A DNA stretch of 64,000 nucleotides, taken from positions 1,374,501 to 1,438,500 of the forward strand of contig NZ_CP073747.1 of NCBI RefSeq assembly GCF_024398015.1. Reading direction: 5' to 3'. Source of the DNA: Kordiimonas sp. SCSIO 12610. GTDB taxonomy: Bacteria > Pseudomonadota > Alphaproteobacteria > Sphingomonadales > Kordiimonadaceae. The position numbers were made by a program, and so were the translations under genes. Below are positions 24,464 through 32,545 of the stretch, in pieces (the first letter of the stretch is position 1; each line of letters starts with the position of its first letter). The notes below the pieces were generated by a model. That model was not told the origin of the DNA, did no database searches, and worked only from the letters and a program-made list of their open reading frames with translations.

Positions 24464-25916
24464 AGGCGGAAAATTTGAGGCCGATGTAAGGGGTGAATTA
24501 AATCAACTTCTTCTCGCTCAGAAGAATGCATTTCTCAAAGACCCTATGCCGAGTAGGAAAGAGCGCATTAGACGGCTCGATAAAATTCACAATCTTCTTG
24601 TCGATAACCGTGATGCTTTTGCAGAAGCTGTTAATAAAGATTTTTCTGGTCGGCCAAAAGCTGAAACTGACCTCGCCGAAATAATGCCACTGTTGGACGG
24701 TATTGCATACTACCGCAAACGTGTCGGAATATTAATGAAGCCGGAAAGGCGTGGTGTTCCGATAACCGTTATGCCGGCAAAAGTAGAGGTTAGATACCAG
24801 CCTAAAGGTGTGATTGGGATTGTCGTGCCATGGAATTTCCCGATCTTTCTCGCATTGTCGCCGGTTATTGGTGCGATTGCCGCTGGGAACAGGGTCATGA
24901 TGAAGGGGTCCGAGTTTGCACAGAATACGAGCGAACTTCTTAAGGATCTGCTTGCCAAAACATTCTCCCCTGATGAGATCACAATGGTGACAGGTGGGGT
25001 CGATGTGGCGTCAGAATTTACGAGGTTGCCTTTTGATCATATGGTCTTCACAGGCTCCACTACGGTTGGACGTAAGGTAATGCAGGCTGCTGCTGAAAAC
25101 CTTACGCCTGTGACCTTGGAACTTGGGGGCAAATCACCAGCGATTATCCATCCTGATTTCCCAATTGCAGAAGCTGCAAATCGGATTGCCTTTGGCAAAG
25201 GGATAAATGCTGGCCAAGTCTGCGTTTCCCCGGATTATATTCTATGCCCGAAAGAAAAAGTAAATGAGTTTACTGATGCCTTTATCGAGGCAACGAAAAA
25301 GAGCTACCCAACTCTCAGGAACAATGAAGATTTCACCGCAATTATTACCGAGAGGCAAAAAGAGCGATTGGAATCATACATTGATGATGCATTAGCAAAA
25401 GGTGCAGACCTTTTGACGGTTAACCCTGAAGATGAAGACCTCTCTGGCACCAGAAAGCTGCCGACAACGCTTGTTTTGGGGGCGACTGAAGATATGCTTG
25501 TGATGCGCGAAGAAATCTTTGGCCCAATTCTGCCTGTATTGCCTTACGATAAGCTTGAGGATGCGATTGCTTATGTCAATGATCGACCGCGCCCACTTGC
25601 TCTTTACTATTTCGACTGGAACACAAGCCGGGCCGATGAAGTGTTGGGTCAAACCCATTCAGGCGGCGCCTGTATCAACGATACTATGAGCCATGTGATG
25701 TCTGATGATATTCCGTTTGGAGGGGTTGGTCCTTCTGGAATTGGGCACTATCACGGTGAAGAAGGTTTCAAGGCTTTCAGCCACGCAAAAGGTGTTGTCA
25801 GAAAAGGGCGCATAAATGCAGCTGCCTTCATTGGGCCGCCTTGGGATAATATGATGTTTAAGGGTTTGATGGCGCTCCAGGAACTGCGTTTCCGTCGTCG
25901 TCGGATCAAGGACTAA
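24453..25916 (+). CDS. Aldehyde dehydrogenase, coniferyl-aldehyde-dehydrogenase-like (copy 2)
   Basis: 487 residues. The NAD region is GIVVPWNFPIFLALSP (122-137), the general base is E223 in TLELGGKSPA, and the nucleophile is C257 in INAGQVCVSPDY. It is a close paralogue of the protein at 15426. ATG 24453 follows GGAGG and overlaps the HxlR stop, and only four bases separate its stop from the GMC oxidase start, so regulator, ALDH, oxidase and dioxygenase form one operon. It probably oxidises the aldehyde made by the GMC enzyme or the dioxygenase. The C-terminus is basic (RFRRRRIKD). Confidence 0.93.
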   Translation: MTIEGGKFEADVRGELNQLLLAQKNAFLKDPMPSRKERIRRLDKIHNLLVDNRDAFAEAVNKDFSGRPKAETDLAEIMPLLDGIAYYRKRVGILMKPERRGVPITVMPAKVEVRYQPKGVIGIVVPWNFPIFLALSPVIGAIAAGNRVMMKGSEFAQNTSELLKDLLAKTFSPDEITMVTGGVDVASEFTRLPFDHMVFTGSTTVGRKVMQAAAENLTPVTLELGGKSPAIIHPDFPIAEAANRIAFGKGINAGQVCVSPDYILCPKEKVNEFTDAFIEATKKSYPTLRNNEDFTAIITERQKERLESYIDDALAKGADLLTVNPEDEDLSGTRKLPTTLVLGATEDMLVMREEIFGPILPVLPYDKLEDAIAYVNDRPRPLALYYFDWNTSRADEVLGQTHSGGACINDTMSHVMSDDIPFGGVGPSGIGHYHGEEGFKAFSHAKGVVRKGRINAAAFIGPPWDNMMFKGLMALQELRFRRRRIKD

Positions 25917-25920
25917 GCCC

Positions 25921-27513
25921 ATGAGACCAGCCAGTGCATCCTATGATTATGTGATTGTTGGAAGCGGCTTCGGCGGATCTGTTAGCGCACTTAGATTGTC
26001 GCAAAAGGGATACCGGGTCCTGGTTGTTGAAAAAGGACGTCGTTTTGAGACCAAAGATATTTCAAAGGGAACCACACGACCTGGCGCCTGGATATGGGAT
26101 CCGAAAATTGGCCTAAATGGTATAATGAAACTTACCTTTCTCAAGCATGTTGGCGTCATGTCGGGCGTGGGTGTTGGAGGTGGTTCGTTAGTATATGGTG
26201 CAACACTACCGACACCAAAAGATAGCTTCTTTCAAACCGGGTCGTGGGCAGGGCTAAATAATTGGAAAGACGCTCTGGAGCCACATTACCAAACTGCTCT
26301 TTCAATGCTGGGTGCCACTAAAAATCCTCGTCTGACAGCAGCGGATTTTGTGCTTCGCGACTTAGCTCGTGAAGTAGGGCGTGAAGACACATTTGAAGCC
26401 ACGAATGTGGGGATATTTTTCGGCGATGATGGGGAAGCAGGCCAAGAGGTTGCTGATCCATATTTCGACGGCAAGGGTCCAAAACGCACCGGATGTATCC
26501 AGTGCGGTGACTGCATGACGGGCTGTCCATATGGTGCAAAAAACTCACTGGACAAAAACTACCTTTATCTTGCTGAAAAGCTAGGAGCTGAAGTTCTCCC
26601 TGAAACCGAAGTTTTAGACGTTAAACCCGCAGGTGCCCGTGATGGCAGTGAAGGGTATTTCATTAAAGCACAATTTGGTAAAGAAAAGCCGCAAATCGTT
26701 AAAGCTAACGGTGTTATAATGGCCGGCGGTGTTATGGGTACTGTTCCCCTTCTTCTAAAACTTCGCGATGCGGGGTCTCTGCCGCGCCTTTCCGAAAAAC
26801 TTGGTAAGGATGTGCGTACCAATAACGAGTCTCTCACATCAGTTACAGCGGTTGGAAAAGATCCCAAATTTAATGACGGCGTCGCTATTGGATCTATTTT
26901 TCATCCTGATGAACACAGCCATGTCGAGCCTATAAGGCTGGGGGCAAAATCGGGGCTGTGGCGTTTGATGCTATTGCCGATGGCAACGGGGGGATCGCTG
27001 ATCGCTCGTTTGGGGTCATTATTTAAAAATTGGATCACGGACCCGATCCGTGGAACCAAAGCAATATTTACTTCAAGCTTTGGCCCTCGAACTATTTGCC
27101 TTCTTTTCATGCAGCATCTCGACAGTAGTTTGTCGATAGAACGTGGAAGGTTTGGTCGGTTACAATCTAAATTAGAGCCCGGGCAACTGCCGCCGTCTGC
27201 GGATATTCCCTTATCGAATAAATTAGCCCACCTTACCGAGAAGATTATTGGAGGTAAAGCAAGTCGGCTTGGCGTCGAGATATTAAGGGGGGCGCCAGCG
27301 ACCGCGCATATATTAGGCGGCGCAGTCATGGGCAAAGATGAAACTACTGGCGTTATTGATGCTGAAAATCACGTGTTTAATTATCGGAACCTTTTTGTTT
27401 GTGATGGCTCCGCCATTTCGGCAAACCCCGGTGTTAATCCGTCCCTCAGTATTACCGCTATCACCGAGCATGCGATGAGCAAAATCCCGCACAAATCAGT
27501 TGGAAAGGAATAA
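25921..27513 (+). CDS. GMC-type FAD oxidoreductase (cholesterol-oxidase-like) with four-Cys motif
   Basis: 530 residues. The FAD dinucleotide motif VGSGFGGS is at 13-20, with the ADP-ribose acid at VVEKG. GVGVGGGSLVYGA (82-94) is the second flavin block. Residues 192-202 read C-x2-C-x2-C-x3-C (CIQCGDCMTGC, then PYGAK), a motif shared by cholesterol-oxidase-like and related GMC proteins. The C-terminal GMC block AHILGGAVMGKD and NPGVNPSLSITAITEHAM are intact. It should oxidise an alcohol, plausibly a sterol or other bulky one. It is translated between the ALDH and the dioxygenase. Confidence 0.88.
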   Translation: MRPASASYDYVIVGSGFGGSVSALRLSQKGYRVLVVEKGRRFETKDISKGTTRPGAWIWDPKIGLNGIMKLTFLKHVGVMSGVGVGGGSLVYGATLPTPKDSFFQTGSWAGLNNWKDALEPHYQTALSMLGATKNPRLTAADFVLRDLAREVGREDTFEATNVGIFFGDDGEAGQEVADPYFDGKGPKRTGCIQCGDCMTGCPYGAKNSLDKNYLYLAEKLGAEVLPETEVLDVKPAGARDGSEGYFIKAQFGKEKPQIVKANGVIMAGGVMGTVPLLLKLRDAGSLPRLSEKLGKDVRTNNESLTSVTAVGKDPKFNDGVAIGSIFHPDEHSHVEPIRLGAKSGLWRLMLLPMATGGSLIARLGSLFKNWITDPIRGTKAIFTSSFGPRTICLLFMQHLDSSLSIERGRFGRLQSKLEPGQLPPSADIPLSNKLAHLTEKIIGGKASRLGVEILRGAPATAHILGGAVMGKDETTGVIDAENHVFNYRNLFVCDGSAISANPGVNPSLSITAITEHAMSKIPHKSVGKE

Positions 27514-27517
27514 AGAA

Positions 27518-28729
27518 ATGTCGATACAAGTAACACCAAATGGAGAGGCTTGTGGTGCTATTGTGGCTGGTATTGATCTTTCAAACCCAGTTTCAAGCGA
27601 AGAGATTGCTGAAATACGTAAAGCATGGTTGGAGCATCATGTTCTTATATTCCCAAAGCAGGTTTTGACTGATGATGACCTGGAGAGGGTAAGTCTCTAT
27701 TTCGGTGAATTTGGAGTTGATCCCTTTATCAAGCCGATTGAAGGCCACAAGAATATTATCGCAATTCAGCGTGAAGCCGATGAAACCAGCCCTATCTTTG
27801 CGGATATTTGGCACACGGACTGGAGTTTTCAGGAAGTGCCGCCCGCCGGTACCTGCCTTTATTCCGTCGACGTTCCCCCCGAAGGCGGTGATACCCTCTA
27901 TGCCAATCAACATCTGGCGTTAGAGAAAATGCCTGAGGACCTTCGAAAGCGCCTGGAAGGAAAATATGCCTTTCATTCCGCTATGATGGGATATTCCAAG
28001 AAAGGTTCATACGGTGACAAGGATGAAGGCCGAAGCATGGTAATCGAGGCGTCAGATGACGCGCTCGAAAAACAGGCACATCCTATTATCAGGCAGCACC
28101 CGGAAAGCGGAAAAGAGGCCATTTTTGGAACAGCTATTGCCTATATGGTCGGCATTGAAGGTATGCCTCAAAAAGAAGGAATGGACCTTTTGATGGAATT
28201 GCAGCGTTGGCAGGTTCAAGAAGAATTTGTCTATCGTCACAAATGGGAAAATAACATGTTAGTTATTTGGGATAACCGAAGCGTTTTGCATAAGGCAACG
28301 GGTGGTTATGAAGGGTATCGCCGCGAATTACATCGAACCACAGTCGCAGATGATGTGTCCCGCTGGAAAGAAAAACCCGTCATGAGAAATACATCGATTA
28401 GTGAAGACCAGTCAGAGTCTGTTGCAAAAGAGCGTATTTCAATATCAGGCGCTGATGATATTATGGCTCAACTTAAGCCTGCCGTCGATACATTTGGCGG
28501 CTTCCCCAATCCTGTGAAAATGAATTTTGGAACTGCTGGTGTATTCCATATCTCCGGTAAGGACATTGTAAGGGAAGACAGACAAGCCGACTGCACAATT
28601 TCTATGGCACCTGAAGTGTTTGAGTTAGTAATAAACGGCGATATAGACGTAATGGGGGCCGTGATGGAAGGCAAGGTCCAGGTTGAAGGTGACTCTTCAA
28701 TTGCCATCAGTTTGCAGGGATTATTCTGA
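27518..28729 (+). CDS. TauD/TfdA 2-oxoglutarate dioxygenase fused to SCP2 sterol-carrier domain
   Basis: 403 residues from ATG 27518 (AAGGA upstream). Residues 1-285 are a TauD-type Fe(II)/2-oxoglutarate dioxygenase: H99 and D101 in WHTDWSF, distal H258 in VLHKATGGY, and R273 in ELHRTTV for 2-oxoglutarate. From about 303 to 403 there is an SCP2-like lipid-carrier domain (TISMAPEVFELVINGDID, VMGAVMEGKVQVEGD). The fusion suggests hydroxylation of a hydrophobic ligand that the SCP2 domain binds or delivers. It is the last gene of the HxlR operon. Both domains are recognisable; the substrate is inferred. Confidence 0.88.
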   Translation: MSIQVTPNGEACGAIVAGIDLSNPVSSEEIAEIRKAWLEHHVLIFPKQVLTDDDLERVSLYFGEFGVDPFIKPIEGHKNIIAIQREADETSPIFADIWHTDWSFQEVPPAGTCLYSVDVPPEGGDTLYANQHLALEKMPEDLRKRLEGKYAFHSAMMGYSKKGSYGDKDEGRSMVIEASDDALEKQAHPIIRQHPESGKEAIFGTAIAYMVGIEGMPQKEGMDLLMELQRWQVQEEFVYRHKWENNMLVIWDNRSVLHKATGGYEGYRRELHRTTVADDVSRWKEKPVMRNTSISEDQSESVAKERISISGADDIMAQLKPAVDTFGGFPNPVKMNFGTAGVFHISGKDIVREDRQADCTISMAPEVFELVINGDIDVMGAVMEGKVQVEGDSSIAISLQGLF

Positions 28730-28742
28730 AACATTTTCCGAG

Positions 28743-28766
28743 GTGGCCGAGCATCAGTTCGGTCAC
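28743..28766 (+). terminator. Weak hairpin after the dioxygenase operon
   Basis: GTGGCCGA (28743-28750) and TCGGTCAC (28759-28766) form an eight-base stem with one G-T pair, 14 bases after the operon's last stop. An A-run rather than a T-run follows, so it is an imperfect terminator candidate. Confidence 0.4.
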
Positions 28767-29205
28767 TAAAAAAGAAGCTTAACTAATAAAGTAAATCAGT
28801 TCAGAGTTTCTCAATAGAATAATTCGAAAGCGGCGGCTGTTGCTTTCAAACTTCTGTTGAAGCAGACTTGCGTTTGCTGTTGTTGATAGTGTTTAAGTTT
28901 CTCGTTGGAAAAAGGGTAAATGATGGCAATTGGAACCTGTATGCTTTCTACTCAATAGGTGAGTAGTATGTTGGTGTAATTTCTTGGTCCATCAAAACAA
29001 ATGAGCTGAAAATCTTAACTCCAGCGATGATTAAGTATTTAGGGTACTGAACGTTAATAAAAATACATAACGCATATTATTTATGCGAATTTATAACTAT
29101 TCATGCGTCTATTAGTATTTTCGACTATTTTAATATCCGGCGAAGTTTAGTATCGTATTCTAGAAATTTAGTTGTTTGAGAACTATGAAGCGTTAATATT
29201 GAATT
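28767..29205. other. Gene-free AT-rich spacer
   Basis: About 440 bases without a supported gene, RNA or strong repeat. The sequence becomes very AT-rich toward 29205, consistent with a promoter for the PAS_5 gene, but I see no convincing -35/-10 pair. Confidence 0.5.
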
Positions 29206-29688
29206 ATGTTTCACTCTATTGACCTAGATAGTATTCCAGAAGCACATCCGGTTTATGTGTTTAATCGCTTCTGGAGTGATCATTTAAGTGCAGATGGCAT
29301 CATGCGTCGGTCTGAGTTCGATCCGATGGATGTGCCGCAAATTATTCCCTGGATGAATGTTTTTGATTATGATCCTGGCGCAATCGGTAACGAGTTTTCG
29401 TATCGCTTGTCTGGTACAGGTATCGTGAAATTATTTGGGGGAGAGCTTACGGGCCATAAGCTTGGGCATATGATGCAACAACAGGGCCTTAAAGAGCGGC
29501 TCGCTGCAGATATGTTTAGATGCCTTGAAAGCAAAATACCTGCGTTTAGCGAGTCCTATGTGGTATTAGAGGGGGTTGATCCGGTCGATATATACCGCGG
29601 TCTTTTCCCTGTTTCCACAAATGGCACGTCAATCGATCAATTATTTGCAGTGTTGGCGGATAAGAACCTGAAATTGACTGTTGAATAG
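29206..29688 (+). CDS. PAS_5-family PAS-like protein (second of three)
   Basis: 160 residues, a single PAS_5 domain. HPVYVFNRFWSDHL, SEFDPMDVPQIIPWMNVF and FSYRLSGTGIVKLFGGELTG parallel the protein at 6848 almost motif for motif, including the Pro-rich DPMDVP turn and RLSGT strand. There is no output domain or membrane segment. It lies after the dioxygenase operon but is separated from it by an AT-rich spacer, so it is probably expressed on its own. The function is unknown. Confidence 0.78.
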   Translation: MFHSIDLDSIPEAHPVYVFNRFWSDHLSADGIMRRSEFDPMDVPQIIPWMNVFDYDPGAIGNEFSYRLSGTGIVKLFGGELTGHKLGHMMQQQGLKERLAADMFRCLESKIPAFSESYVVLEGVDPVDIYRGLFPVSTNGTSIDQLFAVLADKNLKLTVE

Positions 29689-29981
29689 ATAATTTCGTTG
29701 ATAAACGATGTAGTCGCTTGAATATAAAGAGTGTGTATGGTTCAAAATCCGCCTGTTTCATGAAAGAACGGCATTTATGATTGTCTGGCCAAATTGGCTT
29801 ATTTCCCATAATTCTATGTTCATCTATACAGATATTGGATCGTTTGCTATGAGATGATCTACGATGTCTGCCGTGTGTGGAGCGATTTAGTGCCAGCATT
29901 ACAACGCGGCGGATCAAGGCTTCTGCTCCTTTCTCTGAGGTGTTATAGGTAGAGAAGATTATTGATTTATATAGGTAGGCT

Positions 29982-30416
29982 ATGGTTGCGCAATTAATGA
30001 TTGGGACAGTCCTGATCGCTTTTACCGTTATGTTACAGGCATTCTTTTTCTATATCGCAGAGGTTGTTGCGGATAAGTTTGCACCTTGGCTATATCATAA
30101 GAAACGCCACGCTAAGGCGGCATTGTCGCTTACGATTGTAACATTGTGGGTTATGGCTGCGCACAGTATCAGCGTGTGGATCTGGGCATTTGCCTTCTTG
30201 CAAATAGGTGTTTTTACGGCGCTTGAACCGGCACTGTATTTCTCAGTTGTTAGTCTAACAACCCTCGGGTTCGGTGATGTGTTGTTGCCAACTGAATGGC
30301 GACTTTTGGCCGGCCTTTGTGCGGCTAATGGATTGTTGATTTTCGGCCTCAGTACAGCGTTCCTGGTTGAGTTTTTGAGGAATTTCTCCCAAGCAAGAAC
30401 GCGGAATACTGAATAA
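29982..30416 (+). CDS. Two-pore-domain-type (Ion_trans_2) potassium channel-like protein
   Basis: 144 residues with an N-terminal helix (about 5-30), a second (about 45-78), a pore region and a final helix (about 106-130). The selectivity filter reads SLTTLGFGDVLLP, close to the K+ channel TVGYGD signature with Phe for Tyr. No cytoplasmic RCK or cyclic-nucleotide domain follows, so regulation must come from elsewhere. It is a minimal channel, convergent with the ArsR gene 17 bases away. Confidence 0.82.
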   Translation: MVAQLMIGTVLIAFTVMLQAFFFYIAEVVADKFAPWLYHKKRHAKAALSLTIVTLWVMAAHSISVWIWAFAFLQIGVFTALEPALYFSVVSLTTLGFGDVLLPTEWRLLAGLCAANGLLIFGLSTAFLVEFLRNFSQARTRNTE

Positions 30417-30433
30417 ACCTGAAATCAAATGAT

Positions 30434-30766
30434 TTAGGCCGCGAGTGTTATCAGCGGCTTTTGTGCCATATTTGCTGTGATAAAGCTGCTAGCACCATTA
30501 ACCCAATCAATAAGGCAAGGGTTAAACAGCGAATAATAACGTTTTCGGCCATGTTTTGTGCAGACCAAAAGGCCAGCATAACTTAGCTGCTTCAAAAGGT
30601 TCGATGTTTTTGCTTCGTTTAAACCTGTTGCCATCGAAATTTTGCTGACATTCAATGGGCCATTTTCCAACGCCTTAAGAATTTTTAACCGGGCAGGGTT
30701 TGACAGCGTTTGAAACAAGTGCGCTTTCAAGTCGATATGATCAAGTGTATCCATGTCTGTCTCCAT
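30434..30766 (-). CDS. ArsR-family transcriptional regulator
   Basis: 110 residues of winged helix: HLFQTLSNPARLKILKALEN is the ArsR opening, with LNVSKISMATGLNEAKTSNL then LKQLSYAGLLVCTKHGRKRY as recognition helix and wing. No Cys-x-Cys metal site of the ArsR/SmtB kind is visible in helix 3, so it is probably not a metal sensor of the classical type. It sits between the channel gene and isocitrate dehydrogenase; its target is unclear. Confidence 0.85.
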   Translation of the reverse strand: METDMDTLDHIDLKAHLFQTLSNPARLKILKALENGPLNVSKISMATGLNEAKTSNLLKQLSYAGLLVCTKHGRKRYYSLFNPCLIDWVNGASSFITANMAQKPLITLAA

Positions 30767-30867
30767 TTTTATTTTGCCACCTCATCCCAGTGGAACATTA
30801 ACTGAGGCATATAGGAACCTCGGGCAGGGATGAGGCGGCGATATCAGCCTTTGCTTGCTGGCTGAAT

Positions 30868-30945
30868 AAAAAAGGCTGTCACACACGTTTTGATATCAAT
30901 CAGGGAAGATTTCTTGATACCTATGGGCACACGGGTGTAACAGCC
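30868..30945 (-). terminator. Large structured terminator of icd
   Basis: On the minus strand, nine bases after the icd stop, an outer stem (30874-30884 with 30935-30945, one mismatch) encloses an inner eight-base stem (30892-30899 with 30914-30921). Six Ts follow at 30873-30868. The long two-stem form is unusual for a plain terminator. Confidence 0.65.
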
Positions 30946-30953
30946 CAGGGCAA

Positions 30954-32453
30954 CTATTGTCCTTGTGCTAGCGAGTAGCCAGGTTGTCCGTCAAAATTAT
31001 ATAAATTCTCTGTTTTAATTACGTCGACACCTTCAGCGATAAGCGTTGCCAATAGCTGTGGTATGCAACGAGGGTCGATTGATTTGTCGTTGCTACCCAT
31101 AAATCGGCAGCGCCAATGATCAGAACAAAGTGTTGATGCTTCGCCGTTTGGCCAAACCTTGACCCCGCGATTGGAAATCATTTTTAACGTGACTTCACCA
31201 GAACAGGCGTTGTTCAAAAGGGCTGCCAATTCATCAACATGACCAGCATGATTGGCGAATACGTCAACACCATGAAGTGTTTTTGCACCGCTTTTTTGGT
31301 CTGGATAATTGACGATCGGTAATTTTGTTTGCGTGCGCTTCGGTTTTACAGCTTTAAAACCTCTTGGCTCTTGTCCCAATCGTTCGATCACAGCATCGGC
31401 AAATTCATTGGTGCCAACAACGCGCTCGTTTAAATGGCTAACTTTGAGATCGGCAGTGTGAATACCATCATCCAGTGTTTTGAGCCATGCATTGTGGACT
31501 TTCGCTGCGACATCATGCTGGCCTACATGGTCCATCATCATAACACCCGCGAGCAACAGTCCTGATGGGTTGGCGATATTTTGTCCTGCGATATCGGGTG
31601 CTGAGCCGTGAACGGCCTCGAACATTGCACAGTCATAACCTTTGTTATATGACGCGCCGATGCCAACAGATCCGCTTATCTCTGATGCGATATCTGATAG
31701 AATGTCGCCGTATAGATTACTTGTTACAATAACATCAAAATCACCAGGGCGTGCTGCAAGCCTTGCTGTTCCGATATCGATGATCCAGTGGTCGCTTTCG
31801 ATTTCCGGATATTCCACTTTAACTTCATTAAAGACCTTGTGGAAGATACCATCGGTTAGCTTCATGATATTGTCTTTTGAAAAACAACTAACCTTCTTGC
31901 GGCCGTGAGCCATGGCATATTCAAAAGCATATCTGATAATGCGTTCGCACCCACTTCGGCTAACGAGCTTCAGACACTGGTAAACTTCGTCGGTTTGGCG
32001 ATGCTCTATCCCAGCATACAGGTCTTCTTCGTTTTCACGAATGATGACAACATCCATATTTTTGTGGATCGATGGCACAACCGGAGAAAGCGAATAGGAA
32101 GGACGCACATTTGTAAACATGCTGAAGGCTTTGCGAAGCGTAACATTAAGGCTTTTGTAGCCGCCGCCTTGCGGTGTGGTGATTGGCGCTTTGTAAAGAA
32201 GACCTGTTGAGCGAACAATATCCATTGCGTCTTCAGTAATGCCGGATGTGATACCTTTATTATATTCCTGTTCGCCGATTGCAATGCGTTTGATATCAAG
32301 TTTTGCACCAGCTGCTTCCAGAATACGGAGGCATGCATTCATAATCTCTGGCCCGATACCATCGCCTTCCGCAACAACAACGGGTGCAGGGCTACCATCA
32401 TTAACGATGAGACGCAGGTTAGAGAGGTCTTTCTGGTTCAGCTGTACGTTCAT
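30954..32453 (-). CDS. icd: Isocitrate dehydrogenase, Rickettsia-type
   Basis: TCA-cycle enzyme converting isocitrate to 2-oxoglutarate. The isopropylmalate/isocitrate dehydrogenase core shows in VVVAEGDGIGPEIMNACLRI, the substrate loop SLNVTLRKAFSMFTNVRP, RENEEDLYAGIEH, GDILSDIASEISGSVG and EAVHGSAPDIAGQNIANP. A C-terminal extension of about 140 residues after the core, ending in DVIKTENLYNFDGQPGYSL, marks the long alphaproteobacterial/Rickettsia form (about 480-500 residues). The cofactor, NAD or NADP, is not decided here. It is divergent from a LysR gene, which may regulate it. Confidence 0.88.
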   Translation of the reverse strand: MNVQLNQKDLSNLRLIVNDGSPAPVVVAEGDGIGPEIMNACLRILEAAGAKLDIKRIAIGEQEYNKGITSGITEDAMDIVRSTGLLYKAPITTPQGGGYKSLNVTLRKAFSMFTNVRPSYSLSPVVPSIHKNMDVVIIRENEEDLYAGIEHRQTDEVYQCLKLVSRSGCERIIRYAFEYAMAHGRKKVSCFSKDNIMKLTDGIFHKVFNEVKVEYPEIESDHWIIDIGTARLAARPGDFDVIVTSNLYGDILSDIASEISGSVGIGASYNKGYDCAMFEAVHGSAPDIAGQNIANPSGLLLAGVMMMDHVGQHDVAAKVHNAWLKTLDDGIHTADLKVSHLNERVVGTNEFADAVIERLGQEPRGFKAVKPKRTQTKLPIVNYPDQKSGAKTLHGVDVFANHAGHVDELAALLNNACSGEVTLKMISNRGVKVWPNGEASTLCSDHWRCRFMGSNDKSIDPRCIPQLLATLIAEGVDVIKTENLYNFDGQPGYSLAQGQ

Positions 32454-32545
32454 ACTTACTCGCTCCGAATTAGAATTTACGAGTGATGTATCAGGCTTCT
32501 ATTGATTTTAAAAATTGAAAATACTATATTTAGTTATCAATAAAA

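Noticed and set aside
26318-26548. Antisense ORFs in the GMC gene
   Set aside because: Shadows of the strong plus-strand coding frame with no ribosome site.
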